A stretch of 64,000 nucleotides of DNA from Maylandia zebra. Taxonomy: Eukaryota > Chordata > Actinopteri > Cichliformes > Cichlidae. The stretch lies in contig NC_135170.1 in the NCBI RefSeq assembly GCF_041146795.1, positions 20,888,033 to 20,952,032 of the forward strand. Direction: 5' to 3'. The stretch's first letter is position 1. Each line of letters starts with the position of its first letter. Positions 1 to 12,149 of this stretch are shown here, piece by piece. The notes under the pieces were generated by a model. That model searched no databases. It was given only the letters and a program-made list of their open reading frames with translations, and was not told where the DNA came from. The position numbers and the translations under genes were made by a program.

Positions 1-631
1 TATATCGTATGCTGAGCCTGAAGTTTGAGCAGAAAAGCATTTCTGCACTTTATTCTCACTTAGAGCATCTACATTTGGAAAACTGAGCATAGTATTAGTT
101 CAGTAAGTCGATCTTGTTAATGCCAACCTGCGTAAACTTTTATGATTCAATCAACAAATCTCACACAGGGGACACTGTTTAAGTTGCTGCTGCTGCCTCT
201 GCAAGCTATTTTGAATCCCACCCCCACCTCAGCTCCTTCTTTTTATGTTGTCTGACTTAATGAATGTAATGTTTGTGGTCTTTGATGCCTGCTCTGTTCT
301 GTAAGAGGCGTTTTGATGCTGCTCTCCCCGCCTCCAGCTTTGCATGCATGCAAAATGAAAGAGTGGGGTGATCCCATAAGAGAGCTCATATATGAATTAC
401 TGCAGATGGAAATAACAACCTACTTTAATTAAAGTGGTCCTGTCTGAGAAAGCTTTGTATAAGGCCCTTTATGTGAGCTCATCCACCAAACTTTACTCAA
501 TAATGGCTAAATGCATTGTGTCGTTTAGATTCCAGCGCCTTTAGTTTTCTGCTCTTTGTCAAATCTGTGCATTGCAGAACCTCATTATTATTGCATAACG
601 CCCGTTTTATGGTTTGATGTGTGTGCTGCAG

Positions 632-2281
632 AGTGTTTGTGCTTGTGTTGGTTGTGGTGTCCGTTTTGTGGATTCCAGTCGTCCAGGCCAGTCAGGGTGG
701 CCAGCTCTTCATCTACATCCAGTCCATCAGCACTTACCTCCAGCCCCCCGTCTCCATCATCTTCCTCATGGGCTGCTTTTGGAAGAGGACCAATGAGAAG
801 GCAAGATGTTTTTTCTTCTTCTTCAGAATGTTCTTGCGATTGATCAAGTAATTCATGGAAAATACACCCGCTGGTCACTTTATTAGGCACACCTGTTCAA
901 CTTCTCGCTACTGCAAATATCTAAACAGCCATTCACATGGCAACAACTAAATGCTGCCATGTGACTGACAGACGTGTTCAAAACGACTTGCTGAACTTGA
1001 ATGTGACAATAAGGAAATTTAAGTGACTTGGCACAGTTGCTGTTTGGTGTGGCATGCTTCCAGCAACTTGTTGAATCTATGCCCTAAAGAAGTTAAGTTC
1101 TGAAGGCAAAAAGCAGGTCCAACCCAGCATTAGTGAGGTGTAGCTAATAAAGTGGCCGTTGAGTGTATATTCATGTTCCATTACACTGTGTATAATGCTG
1201 ATGTTTGACTCCCTCCCTGGTGCAGGGTGCTTTCTGGGGCCTGGCTATTGGCCTTGTGGTCGGGTGTATTCGTATGTTACTGGACTTCATCTACCCTGCT
1301 CCACTGTGCTATGAAGAGGACGACAGACCTGCAGTGTTAAAATATGTTCATTACCTCTACTTCTCCATGTTGCTGTCCTTCATTACCCTCGTTGTGGTGG
1401 TTGTAGTGAGCTTGGCTACAGAGGAACCAAAACCAGAGCAGGTGAAGCCACTGTTAACTTTCAAGAAAATGCCGACTGTCTTTAAACACACTTTTGCTAA
1501 GACATGAGCAATGGATGGATGGAAACATTACAAGGATCAGCTCATAACATCACTCTGTAGCACCACTAGGTGTCAATAATACCACAGGGTACATTTATAA
1601 TGAGACTGTCTTGTTAATTACCTTTTAAAGTCTGAAGAGAACATTTCAACATATGTAGTGTAAGTCGCACCTCTCTACAATACATAGATTTCTTTAACTC
1701 TCAGAAAGTTTGACTGTCACTTTTGTTTCTTTAAAAAAACAAAAAAAAAACAAAAAAAAAAAAACAGATTAGTCGACTCACATGGTTCACAAGACTCGAC
1801 CCAGTGAAGCCTCGAGAGCAGGTGTTTGCATCAGAGCAAAGCAGCACAACATTAGATGTAATTGCTATTCAGACTGATGATGTGGGAGCCACTGGGAGAG
1901 AGGTGGGAAGCAGCAATGGAAACGCGTGTCATCACAGGAAAGGTAGGTCTCTGTCCTGCTCTCTTTTCCATTTGGCAACTCTTCAGCTCAACGCATCTAT
2001 GAGACAATTCCAAGTTATTTTTCCCCTCCCTCTCTCCTTTTAACCCTTTAGATTCAGCATCGTCTGCCAGCAGTGTACGCAGTCAGTCCAAGCTGATGTC
2101 TGCCCTCTACTGGCTGTGTGGGATGGAGAGACGGAACAAGGAAGATGATCCCGCTCCGCTTCCTGCACCTGAACAAACGATCTGTTCTCTGGAGGAAAAG
2201 CCCCGTCTACAACTCATTGTTAATGCAAACCTCATCATTTGCCTCTCTGTAACCGCCTTTATCATTGGTTACTGGGCTTGA
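632..2281 (+). CDS. slc5a11: slc5a11, sodium/myo-inositol cotransporter 2, last four coding exons (partial)
   Basis: C-terminal part of a Na+/solute symporter of the SLC5 family; SLC5A11 (SMIT2) imports myo-inositol with sodium across the plasma membrane. Coding exons read as 632-800, 1226-1441, 1768-1942 and 2052-2281 (stop TGA), with matching phases at every junction. The first encodes a membrane segment plus [14 protein letters not shown] and [13 protein letters not shown]. The second starts GAFWGL and carries two hydrophobic helices. The third starts [13 protein letters not shown]. The last has [14 protein letters not shown] and ends in the terminal helix and GYWA. The WLCG and SLEEKP motifs and the LTWFTR exon favour SLC5A11 over SLC5A1, A9 or A10, by recalled family sequences. 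The upstream exons are not in the window. Intron 632-exon/1226-exon uses a GC donor, and the third exon has an A-rich acceptor. It is convergent with arhgap17, the same neighbour as in human. Confidence 0.92.
863..1170. mobile_element. Short internally deleted Tc1-like element (MITE-like)
   Basis: Lies in the slc5a11 intron. The ends are inverted repeats: the left starts near TACACCCGCTGGTCACTTTA and the right ends near AAAGTGGCCGTTGAGTGTAT. These match the termini of a Tc1/mariner family common in fish, and sub-terminal sequence at both ends also matches, but the transposase middle is missing. About 0.3 kb long. Confidence 0.8.
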
Positions 2282-2564
2282 TGGGCAGTAAATGGACAAA
2301 GAATGGGCTGCATGAAAGACTGTAGAGATTTGAATGTTTTATTTTTTCACTCTTTGTAAAGTTTTATCTTAAAAATTATAAAAATGTGGTTGACTTTTTG
2401 TAATACGAATCATATAAAAATGTCATGTCAATTGTTGCTTAAAAAACAACAACAAAAAACCCCTCAAGTAATGGACAGAGTGCAGGCAACTTGTTTTTTT
2501 CTTTTCCCAAAGAAGAGACCATTTATGAGCAATAATATTTGGCATAAAAAAAAATCATTCAAGA
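2282..2564. other. slc5a11 3' UTR and convergent intergenic gap
   Basis: Between the slc5a11 stop and the likely arhgap17 poly(A) site. No canonical AATAAA is seen on the plus strand, so the slc5a11 3' end is unclear; AT-rich variants are present near 2370-2420. The two transcripts probably end within a few hundred bases of each other. Confidence 0.5.
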
Positions 2565-3540
2565 TAAAAACTGTTGAACAATCTTTATTTAGATCAAAAA
2601 CGCATTGCGCAGTGCATTTTGTGCAGAAGAACCACCATAAAAATGCTTAAACAACCAAAACAAGAAAAGAAAAAAAAAAAGCTGAAAATAAGGCAAAGCT
2701 AATGAGCCATAGTAAAAAAAAATTCTACAAATTTTAATCACATGCTGGAGTTTGGTCATAGCTTTTGAGTGTGATAGAAAAATCAGTTATATTTTTGTCA
2801 GCTTTGTGAATCAGGTCCATGGAAATCAAAGAAAATTCAAACTGAAAACTGCCCTGAATAACTAATAAATGGCAGTGTGTGCACGCTGGGATGGGACAGC
2901 AGTGGAAGAGAAACTGTTATATTGCACTCACACTAAAATATTTGGTCATTAGCAACCATAACAATGGCTCAACATTTGAACTCAGTTTGCTTTGACTAAC
3001 AGTCATTTCCTTTGGTCCTTCATAGTATTGCTGTGGACATGAGGGAATTATTTACTCACTGAAAATTTTTCTTTATTTGGGTTTATGTGGTAAAACCAGA
3101 TTCACATTTTAAAGAAGTGTTTGCATAATTGAAGATTTAATAGTAATAGTTTTAAAAAAAATAAAAAGATTAACTTTACCAGCATTCTGAAGCCAGCTGC
3201 GATATTCAGCTGCGATATTGCTGAGGTTTTATGTTAAAGCCCCGCTAGCCTTGTTCCTCACAAGGCCCTGCAGTCCAATCAGAGAATACCCAAGCAGTAT
3301 GTGGAGCAAACCGTTTAATGTGCAGTCTAATGTGGAAAGTGATAGCTGGACAGGGCCCTTGTGGTCTGAACGACTAACTTAAGATGAGGTTTCTGGTGTG
3401 AGTCAGTATAGCAGAGGAAAAGGCAGCCATTCGTTTCCAGCGACACTCTGACATCATGTGAGCGGTACTTGAAGAGCCGGAGTGATTTCATTTTGAGTTA
3501 CCCCGTCTTATGTTTGATCATAAACAGTCAAGCCCAGACT
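2565..3540 (-). other. arhgap17: arhgap17 3' UTR with poly(A) signal
   Basis: Starts after the arhgap17 stop. A canonical AATAAA on the minus strand lies at 2584-2589, giving a 3' UTR of about 1 kb. The end is inferred from this signal only. Confidence 0.6.
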
Positions 3541-3958
3541 TTAAAAAGCGGTGCTCTCTGTCTGGATGCTGGGGTCTGGGTTCAGGGCTGGGGGGGTGTT
3601 AGTGGTAGTAGTGGCGGTGGCAGGCTCTTGACCAGCAGAGCTTTCCCGTTCTTCGTCCTCAATCACCTCAGGAATGATGGCTCTTCCAATCCCCTTTAGA
3701 ACCAGGCCTCCTTCTGGAAAGGATGTTGAAGGGAACCAATCAGCAAACAAATCAATAAACCAAACCATATATAGACACACAGTTTTAGACCGGGGAGCTC
3801 ACACTCACACATACAAACACGCACACACAGCAAGACACCAAGGATTGCTCTCATAAATAAATCTATTCTAACCAGCACTACTTGAGTAACTCTTTTTAGT
3901 TGGTGTGGCAGTCATGAGAGTTTCCTTGGTGTGTTAATCTTTAAATGCAATGCAAATT

Positions 3959-3995
<37 letters not shown>

Positions 3996-6900
3996 TTCAC
4001 ACACACACACACACACACTCTCTCTCTGTGTGTGTTAGTAACCACAAATACAAAAAATTGCAAGCATGTTAGTGTTGTTGCAAAGCATAGCTAAAGCCTA
4101 GGACAAAAGCACCAAGCCTACATATAAATGTATATGTGCACGCCCACACACGCCACTTTTCTCTCCCCCAGACAGATGCACATGCAGTAGACACAGACCG
4201 AGGTTAATGCATCAGCCAATCAGATCCTTACCATTACCTGCCTTACAAAGCTCATCTTACAGGCAGGCCCGCAGCTCAGACATCTGCAATATTTACACAT
4301 ATGCCGTCATGCATCAGATCACCACAGCTCTTTTGTAAGTGTGTGAGCCAAAAATGAGACAGTGAAACCAAAAGCCACTGAGCTAAATATAGCACTGCTC
4401 CGAGAAGAAGCTGAAATCACTCAATAACAGAAGTGAATATAGTACCAGCAGACGGCCAGCAAGTGAGTGAGTTCAATAATGGGAATGTCTGCACAAAGAA
4501 AATCATTTAAACAAAACCCACACCAAAGAAAGCTTCTATTCTTCAGTAGATCTGGTAACTTCCTTCAAAAACTTGTCTGAATAAACAACAATTGCCTTTT
4601 ATCTATATTGTTTTCAAAGGTGGAGTGTAACCATGGTGGAAGTGGTCAGATGTTAAGTTAAAATGATACTTCACCATTACTCGGAGGTCATTTTAGCAGA
4701 TATACATTTCAATATTTGTACTGCACTGTAGTTTTACTTCCCACTTTCACACCATTATAATTCATGATCCCATTGAAATCCATTTTACAACTGCATTACA
4801 GTTATTTACATGATCATTTCAGATTAATGATTTATTATGTGGTTTATTATCTGGGGTCGCATCAAATTTATCACCGTACTGTTATTTAATTTGCATATTC
4901 TTCTGTACTCTTGTATTTTTTTCTTGGTAGCTCTTCGAATGCACGACCCTTAAGTAGAGTTTTTAAAGTTAACAAAAAATAAATTAATAAATTTAAAAAA
5001 ATATATATAAAAAAAAAAAAAAAAAATCACATCTTTGCAACCACTGCACTGCAAAAGTGGCCAAATCAACGATTACTCTGTTTAGAGGTTAAAGCTTTGT
5101 ATGTACACATACAACTTATTTTAGCAATGTTTTTGTTGCAGTAGTTGATTTCTGCCACACTGTATTGCTGACACCATTTAAGTCGATGATGCAAACCTTT
5201 GTATTTGTATTTTAGTATAAAATATTTTTAGTATAGTATATTAATTTTATACAAAAAAAAGAAACTGAGACACAGACTGGTTTACCTGTTATGATCTTTG
5301 AGGCCGAGTTGCACATGCCATTGCCGCTGTCATTTGCTGCCGGTTGCGGAGGCGGTGGCATGCTGGGACGGGGTTTCGGTTTTGGAGCTGGCCTCGAGGG
5401 TCGAGGGAGAGATCCGGAGTGGAAGAGCGGCGGAGTGTCAGGAGGGGTGGGACTGCTAGGGGGAGAGTGCTCTGACTCTCCCTGGGCTTGTTGGGGTGTA
5501 GGCGGCTGTGGGGGTGGATGGCTCGGAGCTTGGATTAGGGCATCTTTGCTGTGGACACGACGGGGCGTGATGGGTGGGTGCTGCGGGGAACCGGGTGCTT
5601 GGGTGTTACTGAGCTGAGAGGCGAACGGGCTGGCCTGTTTGGGTGGGGCTGGGGCTTGCTTCTTGGTGCCTTCAGAGGAAAACGTACTTATTAAATCTCA
5701 TTTGCTATATTAAACCACTAAAATAACAGATTTAGATTTCCTCACCTCTGCGGACCATGTGTGGACTAGGCCCTTTGGAGCTTCCCTGAGGGTGTGGGGT
5801 TCCTACAGCAAGATGGACCGCTGAACCATTCCTCTGCGGAGGCGGGGTGGACATGTGCTCACGGGCCGGGCTGTGAAAACACCACAGTTCCAATTATTAA
5901 TCCATTTCCGTGTCATACACCCTTAACATTCAAGGATCAAGTGCGGCACCAGTGCTCATGCATAAAACCAACTGCACACCTTTCCATTCAAAGAATAATT
6001 ATACTTGATTAGGTTATTACAGAAAGAATGACTCAAAAGGATCGATAAACACACGAAGAAAGCACGGGATGCAAAAATCATGAAAGAAGTCCATTCAGCG
6101 GACGGAACAAGTGTTCAGTAATGAGACACATGCATAAAAACAAAGTCTTCAAAGCTTCAAAGTTGTTAAACCACCAAACAGACGAGCAGACAGGAAGGAA
6201 AGACAGCTTCTCTTTATAAACAGAAACCGAGAGTTCTGTTGATCATCACAAACAGAGGGCAGGGGGAAAGTTGTGCAAAGCATAACAGTGTTTTTCATTT
6301 ATTTACATTATTAATTAATGAAGCAGATTTAATACTTGCAGACATTATAGACATTTTTATGCTCATGATTTTTTTGTGACGTCCAGTAAATCAAATTAAT
6401 CAAATACATGGCAAACAAAGGGTGGCGAGCTCCGGATCGGATGATTGGCTGCAGTGGAGTACCGGTGCTACCTCAGCTCACTCCTTACCTGCTCTCCTCT
6501 GTGCTGAGCTGGGTTACAACCTGATGTTGCACTGTGGCTACCTGGACCCCACCAACCAGACCACCACCACCACCACCACCACTGCCAGCAACACTCAAGC
6601 CAGGCTGCTCAGCCTCTGAAGGAGGAGGAGGAGGATGGGGTTCGAGCTGTGTAGGAGTCCCGGCTTCCAGAGGGGGTAATGGGGGTTGGAAGGTGGGTGA
6701 GGTTAGTGGTGACTGCTTTCTATTTAAGACGCTGGTTCTGCGAGGAGCGGGCTCCGGCTGTTTGTTAACAGGGCTAGGGAGGGGGGGAGAGGGGAGAGTT
6801 CAGGAGGGCAAACCACAGGCCATCAGACAAGAGTGAAGGAGCAAGAGACTCAGAGACAGAAGTAAACAAAAACGACAAACAAAAACCCCCTTGAAAGAAC

Positions 6901-9900
6901 CCAGCGAGAGCAGTGAGAGATGTTGTGATGTCGAGACAGAAAGAGACGCCACTTCCTGAGTGGAACGAAACCGGTTCAGAAAGAAGAACCCAAAGAGGAC
7001 ATAAAACCACATGAGTGACCTTTAAAATAGAACAACTTTGAACTGCAACATTAATGCGGCGACAGGTGAAATAGAGGAAAAAAAAAAAAATAGATGACAA
7101 AAATGCAAGCCCACGCAAAACATAAAACCAGCAACCTACAGTGCAACCTAAGCTTTAATTGGAAATTAAGGAGATAACACAAGAGTACACAACAGTAACA
7201 CAAGAGAAATAAAAACTTGAGACATAAATGGATTCCCAAACATTATTAAAAAGGCTTTGTGTTTCATAAATGTTATGGTCATGTTACGGACGAATCTCAG
7301 CAAAATATAACTGATTAGCTTAAAACACAACAAATGTAGTGCACAAATCACACAAAGCATCATTTCCCTTATTTCACTTATTAGTAACTGGATTCGTGGG
7401 ATCTACGTTAGACTGCGGCACAGCCTTGAAGTCTGGACTGGGCAGATCTTCAGTGGGCGTTTCAGTGACCGTGATGGACTCGTTGGCCACGACATAAAGG
7501 GCCGACACCGCTGGGCCCCTCGACTCCTGCCTGCTCAGTGTCTTGGGACGGGACGGCAGGGTGAGGGGCAGGCTGAGGCTGAGGTTGGGACGAGACAGGT
7601 ACCTGTCTTTACGAGGGGTGTGACTGTCCCCGTCCTGCCCCATGCTGCCGGGGCGTTTCCTGTCCAGGATAGGTTCGGGGTCCGGGGTGGGTGGATGGCT
7701 GGGCAAGGAGAACATGCCTGACACGTTGAAGTCCACCTCTGGAGGACAGAAGCAAATTAAGCAAATTAAAAATGACCTACAGCTTGCAAGAAGACTGTAT
7801 ACAAAAGATGCACAAAGCCTCTGTGACATCACTCACTGGCCACTTGGAGCCATGATATTTTCAAGAGACGGTAGAGTGTGCTATAATTAGCTGACTCTAG
7901 GAGACCGTACAGGTGTATAACTTATACACCTACCAGCTAATAAGTGCCAACCAACACACAAACAGAATACTACAATTTCCCTCACTGAAACTAGAGTAAC
8001 ACACAATAAGCCTTTTTTCTCCAGATGATTTAATTAAAAATACTCAAAACTAGAGTCAAAAGGTCCAGATTAGTCACTCAAGTTAGCAAAATTGAGGACT
8101 AGCAGATACCTACAGACTCTGCATCCTTTTCTTTAAGGCTCAGTAAAGTTATTTTAAAAATGCACCCTCTGCTCAGCTGTTACAGAGTAAATTCATTATA
8201 GAAACCACAACTGAATAATAGTTGTGGATTTCATCATCATAACAACTTAAAGCTGAGCTTTGATAGTGAACTGGGTAAAATTATCATCGCAAAATCAGCA
8301 CAAGCATGCTAATTTTAGAATTTGGTTAACAATGTGCTCTGAGCTTCAGCCACATCCTACAGAGCCACTAGCATGGCTACAGACTCTTAGCCTTGCTGGC
8401 TAATGTGGAGAGAAACCGTTTCAGCTACTATTCATCAATTTAATGAGCTTCAACATTTTTCAAAGTACCCACTGTCAACCCACAGAGGATGAGCCTGCGC
8501 GTTAACATTGTTGCATGAAAACTAAGTGCTGGCAAACTCCACAAATCAACAATGGAAATTTATGCAAATGTTATCTTTTGCAGCAGCACTCAACGGACGC
8601 ATTACCACACGCTGCAAAGGTTCAGGTAGATTATATCATCGAGAATAAGCACGCCAAACAGCAGACAACAGACAGAGAGAAGGAGAATTATTGCAAATAC
8701 AACAACAGTGTTTCACCTTCAGGGAAGAACCAGTCAGCGTGTTGGATAATAGGCTCAATGATGGCAAGTACATGCACAGATGTAGCTGCTGCCATCTCTG
8801 CCAGCGTCCTGAGTACGAGCACAGAGACGGAGATAAGAACGGGAGGAAGGTCAGTCAGCCTAAGAGAACGACGCGCTTTGCATTTCAGAATGATGACATA
8901 AAAGTGAGGTGAACCGTCCACGACATGCTCACCCTTCGGTCTTCGACCACAGCAGGTTAGGCCCCAGGACTATTGCGATGTTGCTGGGAGTCATTTTATT
9001 AACATCACTGTCCTGAGCCAGTTTAGCCAAGAACTTCACCAGATACCTGCAACGGAGACACAAACTGCCTTAAAAAAACAAAAATATCTCCAAAATATTT
9101 TTCCCACCTTTAATCATACACTGTCCCCAACCTAGTGGGTTTCTGACTCCTCGAGAAAGTTACGGCCTTGCTGTGAATGTGGCCTGAGAGGCTCAACCAG
9201 TAAACTGGTTTACTAGAGCATCAAAGTAACATCTGGTACAGTGGTGAAATACGCACCTATTTTTCCATCTACAGTGCTGTGCAAAAGTCTTGAGCCAACC
9301 CTCATTTCTAAGTATTTTGCTCTCAAGGAGCCAGATGTTCTTGTCATTTTTTAAATTAATGTTGCGATTTTTTCCACTCATTTTTTTGTTAAGCGTATTA
9401 AACCACTTAACTCTGACTCCTGAACCAGCCTGACATAGAAAAAAGGGGAAATAAAGAAGGTGTTTAACTCACAGAAACAACCACTTTTGTGTTTGCACCT
9501 AACAAAGAAGCTGTAACTGTAGAGCCAATTTGTTACCAGCAGCCTTTTGAAAAGGCAATTTATTCCCATTGTTTAACCAAAAAGATGATTCTCAAAGAGC
9601 TATTTACTTAAAAAAAAAAATCCAGCAGAGTTTTTAGACCTGATGCAGCATCTGAGTGATGCATCTGTCCCATTCATTTGATTCACCTTCTGTCCATTAA
9701 AGTCTCATCAGAAATGGTCTCAGTGGAAGTGGGGTGGGTTTCAAGAAGCTTAAAGAAGGCAAACTGGAGGAATATGTGGAGGTATGCCAAATTATACAAG
9801 AAATTCACTTAAAAATCCACTGCAAAATCTGTTGTGGTTTGGGGCCCCGCATTTTAGCCTGTGGTGTTTGAGATCTTGCCAAAATTGAATTATGAATACA

Positions 9901-9902
9901 AA

Positions 9903-9933
<31 letters not shown>

Positions 9934-12111
9934 CACTGTCAGATTTGATCCAACATGCAATACCATCTGAAAAGTGCCCAAATGCCAACGGCTTCATTTT
10001 TCCGTATAACAATCATCTCAAACCTGCTGCCAATGCAGGAAAACCACACCTGGATAGAACAAACACAGTGTAACTATGGACTGATCTCTCCAGAGCCTGG
10101 ACCTCAACACAGACATCATGTTGACAGAACAGAACAAAAGGCAGCCAGCATCAAAAGAAGAGCTTTGAATGTCCTTCAAGAAGTATTCCTGAAGACTACT
10201 TAATGGCAAAAAAAAGAATTCTCAGAGAGCACAGACTGAACTGTTCAAGAATAATGATGATATCTTTATCTTTTGCTAATTACAGCTCCAATTTTCCATT
10301 TTTCTGGCAATATATAAAGAAATGAGGGATGGCTCAAAATCTGGTGAATTCCTCACATGAATAAACATGTACAAAAAAGGTTACATTTAAAAAACAAACC
10401 AAAAAAAACAGCGTTATTTTAAAAAAGAAAAATAATAAGGCTGGCATAAATGATAGTAATTAAAAGAGAGTAATATAGAGTACCTGAAGTTGGCTTTGTG
10501 GGCCTTTGGCAAATGGTCACATGTCACCCACAAGGCCTGAAGTCTTTTGTCAGAGTCTAAGGTACTGAAACATTAACAACATTTACTGCAAACATACTTC
10601 ACATGTATCTAAAGTTTATTAGTGCTGCACAAGTGTTTTACAGGACATTACAGGAGTCGTGTCTTTGTGTGCAGTGTCTTACTTGGAGGCCTGTATCCAC
10701 TCATCATAAAGGCTAAATGTCATTAGAGGTTCAGGAAGTTCCCTGAGGTAGGACTTGAGAGCTCCTGTGTATCAAAAACAAAATATATGCCATGAGACAA
10801 AAACCTGGAGCTGATGTTTTTACTTTCTGTGGATTTGTAGAAGTAGTACCAGCCACGGCATGGGGATCAGAGTAGAAGCCCTCGAGCTGTGAGGTGGAGC
10901 AGTCCAGCGCTGCTTTCAACTTTTTCAATTTTGAAGCTCCAGCAGCAATTCTAAATAGACCCTGAAAAGAAAATAAGGGAGAGCAAGGTCACAGCAGTGC
11001 CTGGTTACAGGAGGCTGTTTCTCTCCTAAAATTAAAGAAGTGAGTCTGGGTTGGTAACACAAAAGAAGAAGTAATGCAATCGAGTACTGAATGTCTGCAA
11101 AAGTAAAGAGAAATGCTTTTGCTACCAACAGAGATGTGACTCTTTCAGGATGAGCACCAGACGGATGCACAGCAAGAAGAGGTTTGTTTCCATTTAGAAA
11201 TGTCTTGAATCGTACTTCATGGGGAGTCTAGTGATACCGTTTCATTTCAAGAGTGCAACAGCGATCATACTAATGGGTAACAGATGCCTGTGTGTGCGCA
11301 CACACAGAGGTTTTATTCCCACAGGACAAAGACTGGCTAACCTCAAGTTGGCTGCAGATGTTTCCAGACTTTACATGCCATCATTTTTAAAACGCAGTCC
11401 ACATGACCCACATGTCCTTCCAGTTCAAACACACAGGAGGTTTATGGGTACAAATTTAATCCAAATTCTGGTCAATTAACCCTCAACTTTGCCCTACTTT
11501 AGCAAAGTCTCCAATTTTCTTCTTCCATCTCTCCATCCGTACCTCCTCCTTCATGCCGGTCTCAAGCAGCATCATGACGCAGGCCTCAATCGGCAGAGCG
11601 ATCTCACGGTTGGTCCTTTTCAGATGCTCCTCCAGCGCCGTGCCAAATGCCGGCTTCTCTATCCAGGAATCTAGGTGAGACAAGCATCGGCAATGTTCTG
11701 CGTTGGCACTCGTTTCACTAACTGTCTGCAGTTAACTTCATGGCTTTCAACAACTTTTATATAGTTCTACAGCTGACAACAGAAATACCACATTCTTTAT
11801 TTAGACTTTTAAAAGAAGTCTTTGCAGGTATGTTTGTGTGATACGATTGCTCTTTTGTCATGTGCATGAAAACATGTAAAAAGCCAACTTGAAATCCAGT
11901 TATCCTGGCTTTCATCTGGATAAATCTGGGCCAAACAAATAAATCTATAATCAGATTACATCAGAAAGCTGATTCTAAGGTTCATATAAACACACTTAAA
12001 AAAACAACCCCAAAAAACCCTCTAATGTGACGATGTAATTGTAGTGAGTCGTTTCACTATGTTGCAATAAGCAGTGCACTTCGCAAATGAGATAAAAGCT
12101 TCTTGTCATAA

Positions 12112-12149
<38 letters not shown>

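Larger units (their letters stand above)
3541..7738 (-). other. arhgap17: arhgap17 exons 16-20, proline-rich tail
   Basis: Exons: 7378-7738 (VDFNVSGMFSLPS; DRKRPGSMGQ), 6489-6773 (NKQPEPAPRRTSVLNRKQ; a PPPPP run and a GGGGGGG run), 5746-5870 (GPSPHMVRR), 5286-5669 (KKQAPAPPKQASP, LPRPSRPAPKPKPRPSMP) and 3541-3713 (IQTESTAF, stop). SH3-ligand type proline motifs fit the known binding of the mammalian protein to SH3 partners. The acceptor of exon 17 was fixed at 6773 because only that site keeps frame with the AA left by exon 16. The plus strand here shows glycine/tryptophan-rich open frames that are antisense shadows. Confidence 0.93.

Noticed and set aside
5291-5617. Glycine/tryptophan-rich plus-strand frame
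   Set aside because: Exact antisense of the proline-rich arhgap17 exon 19.
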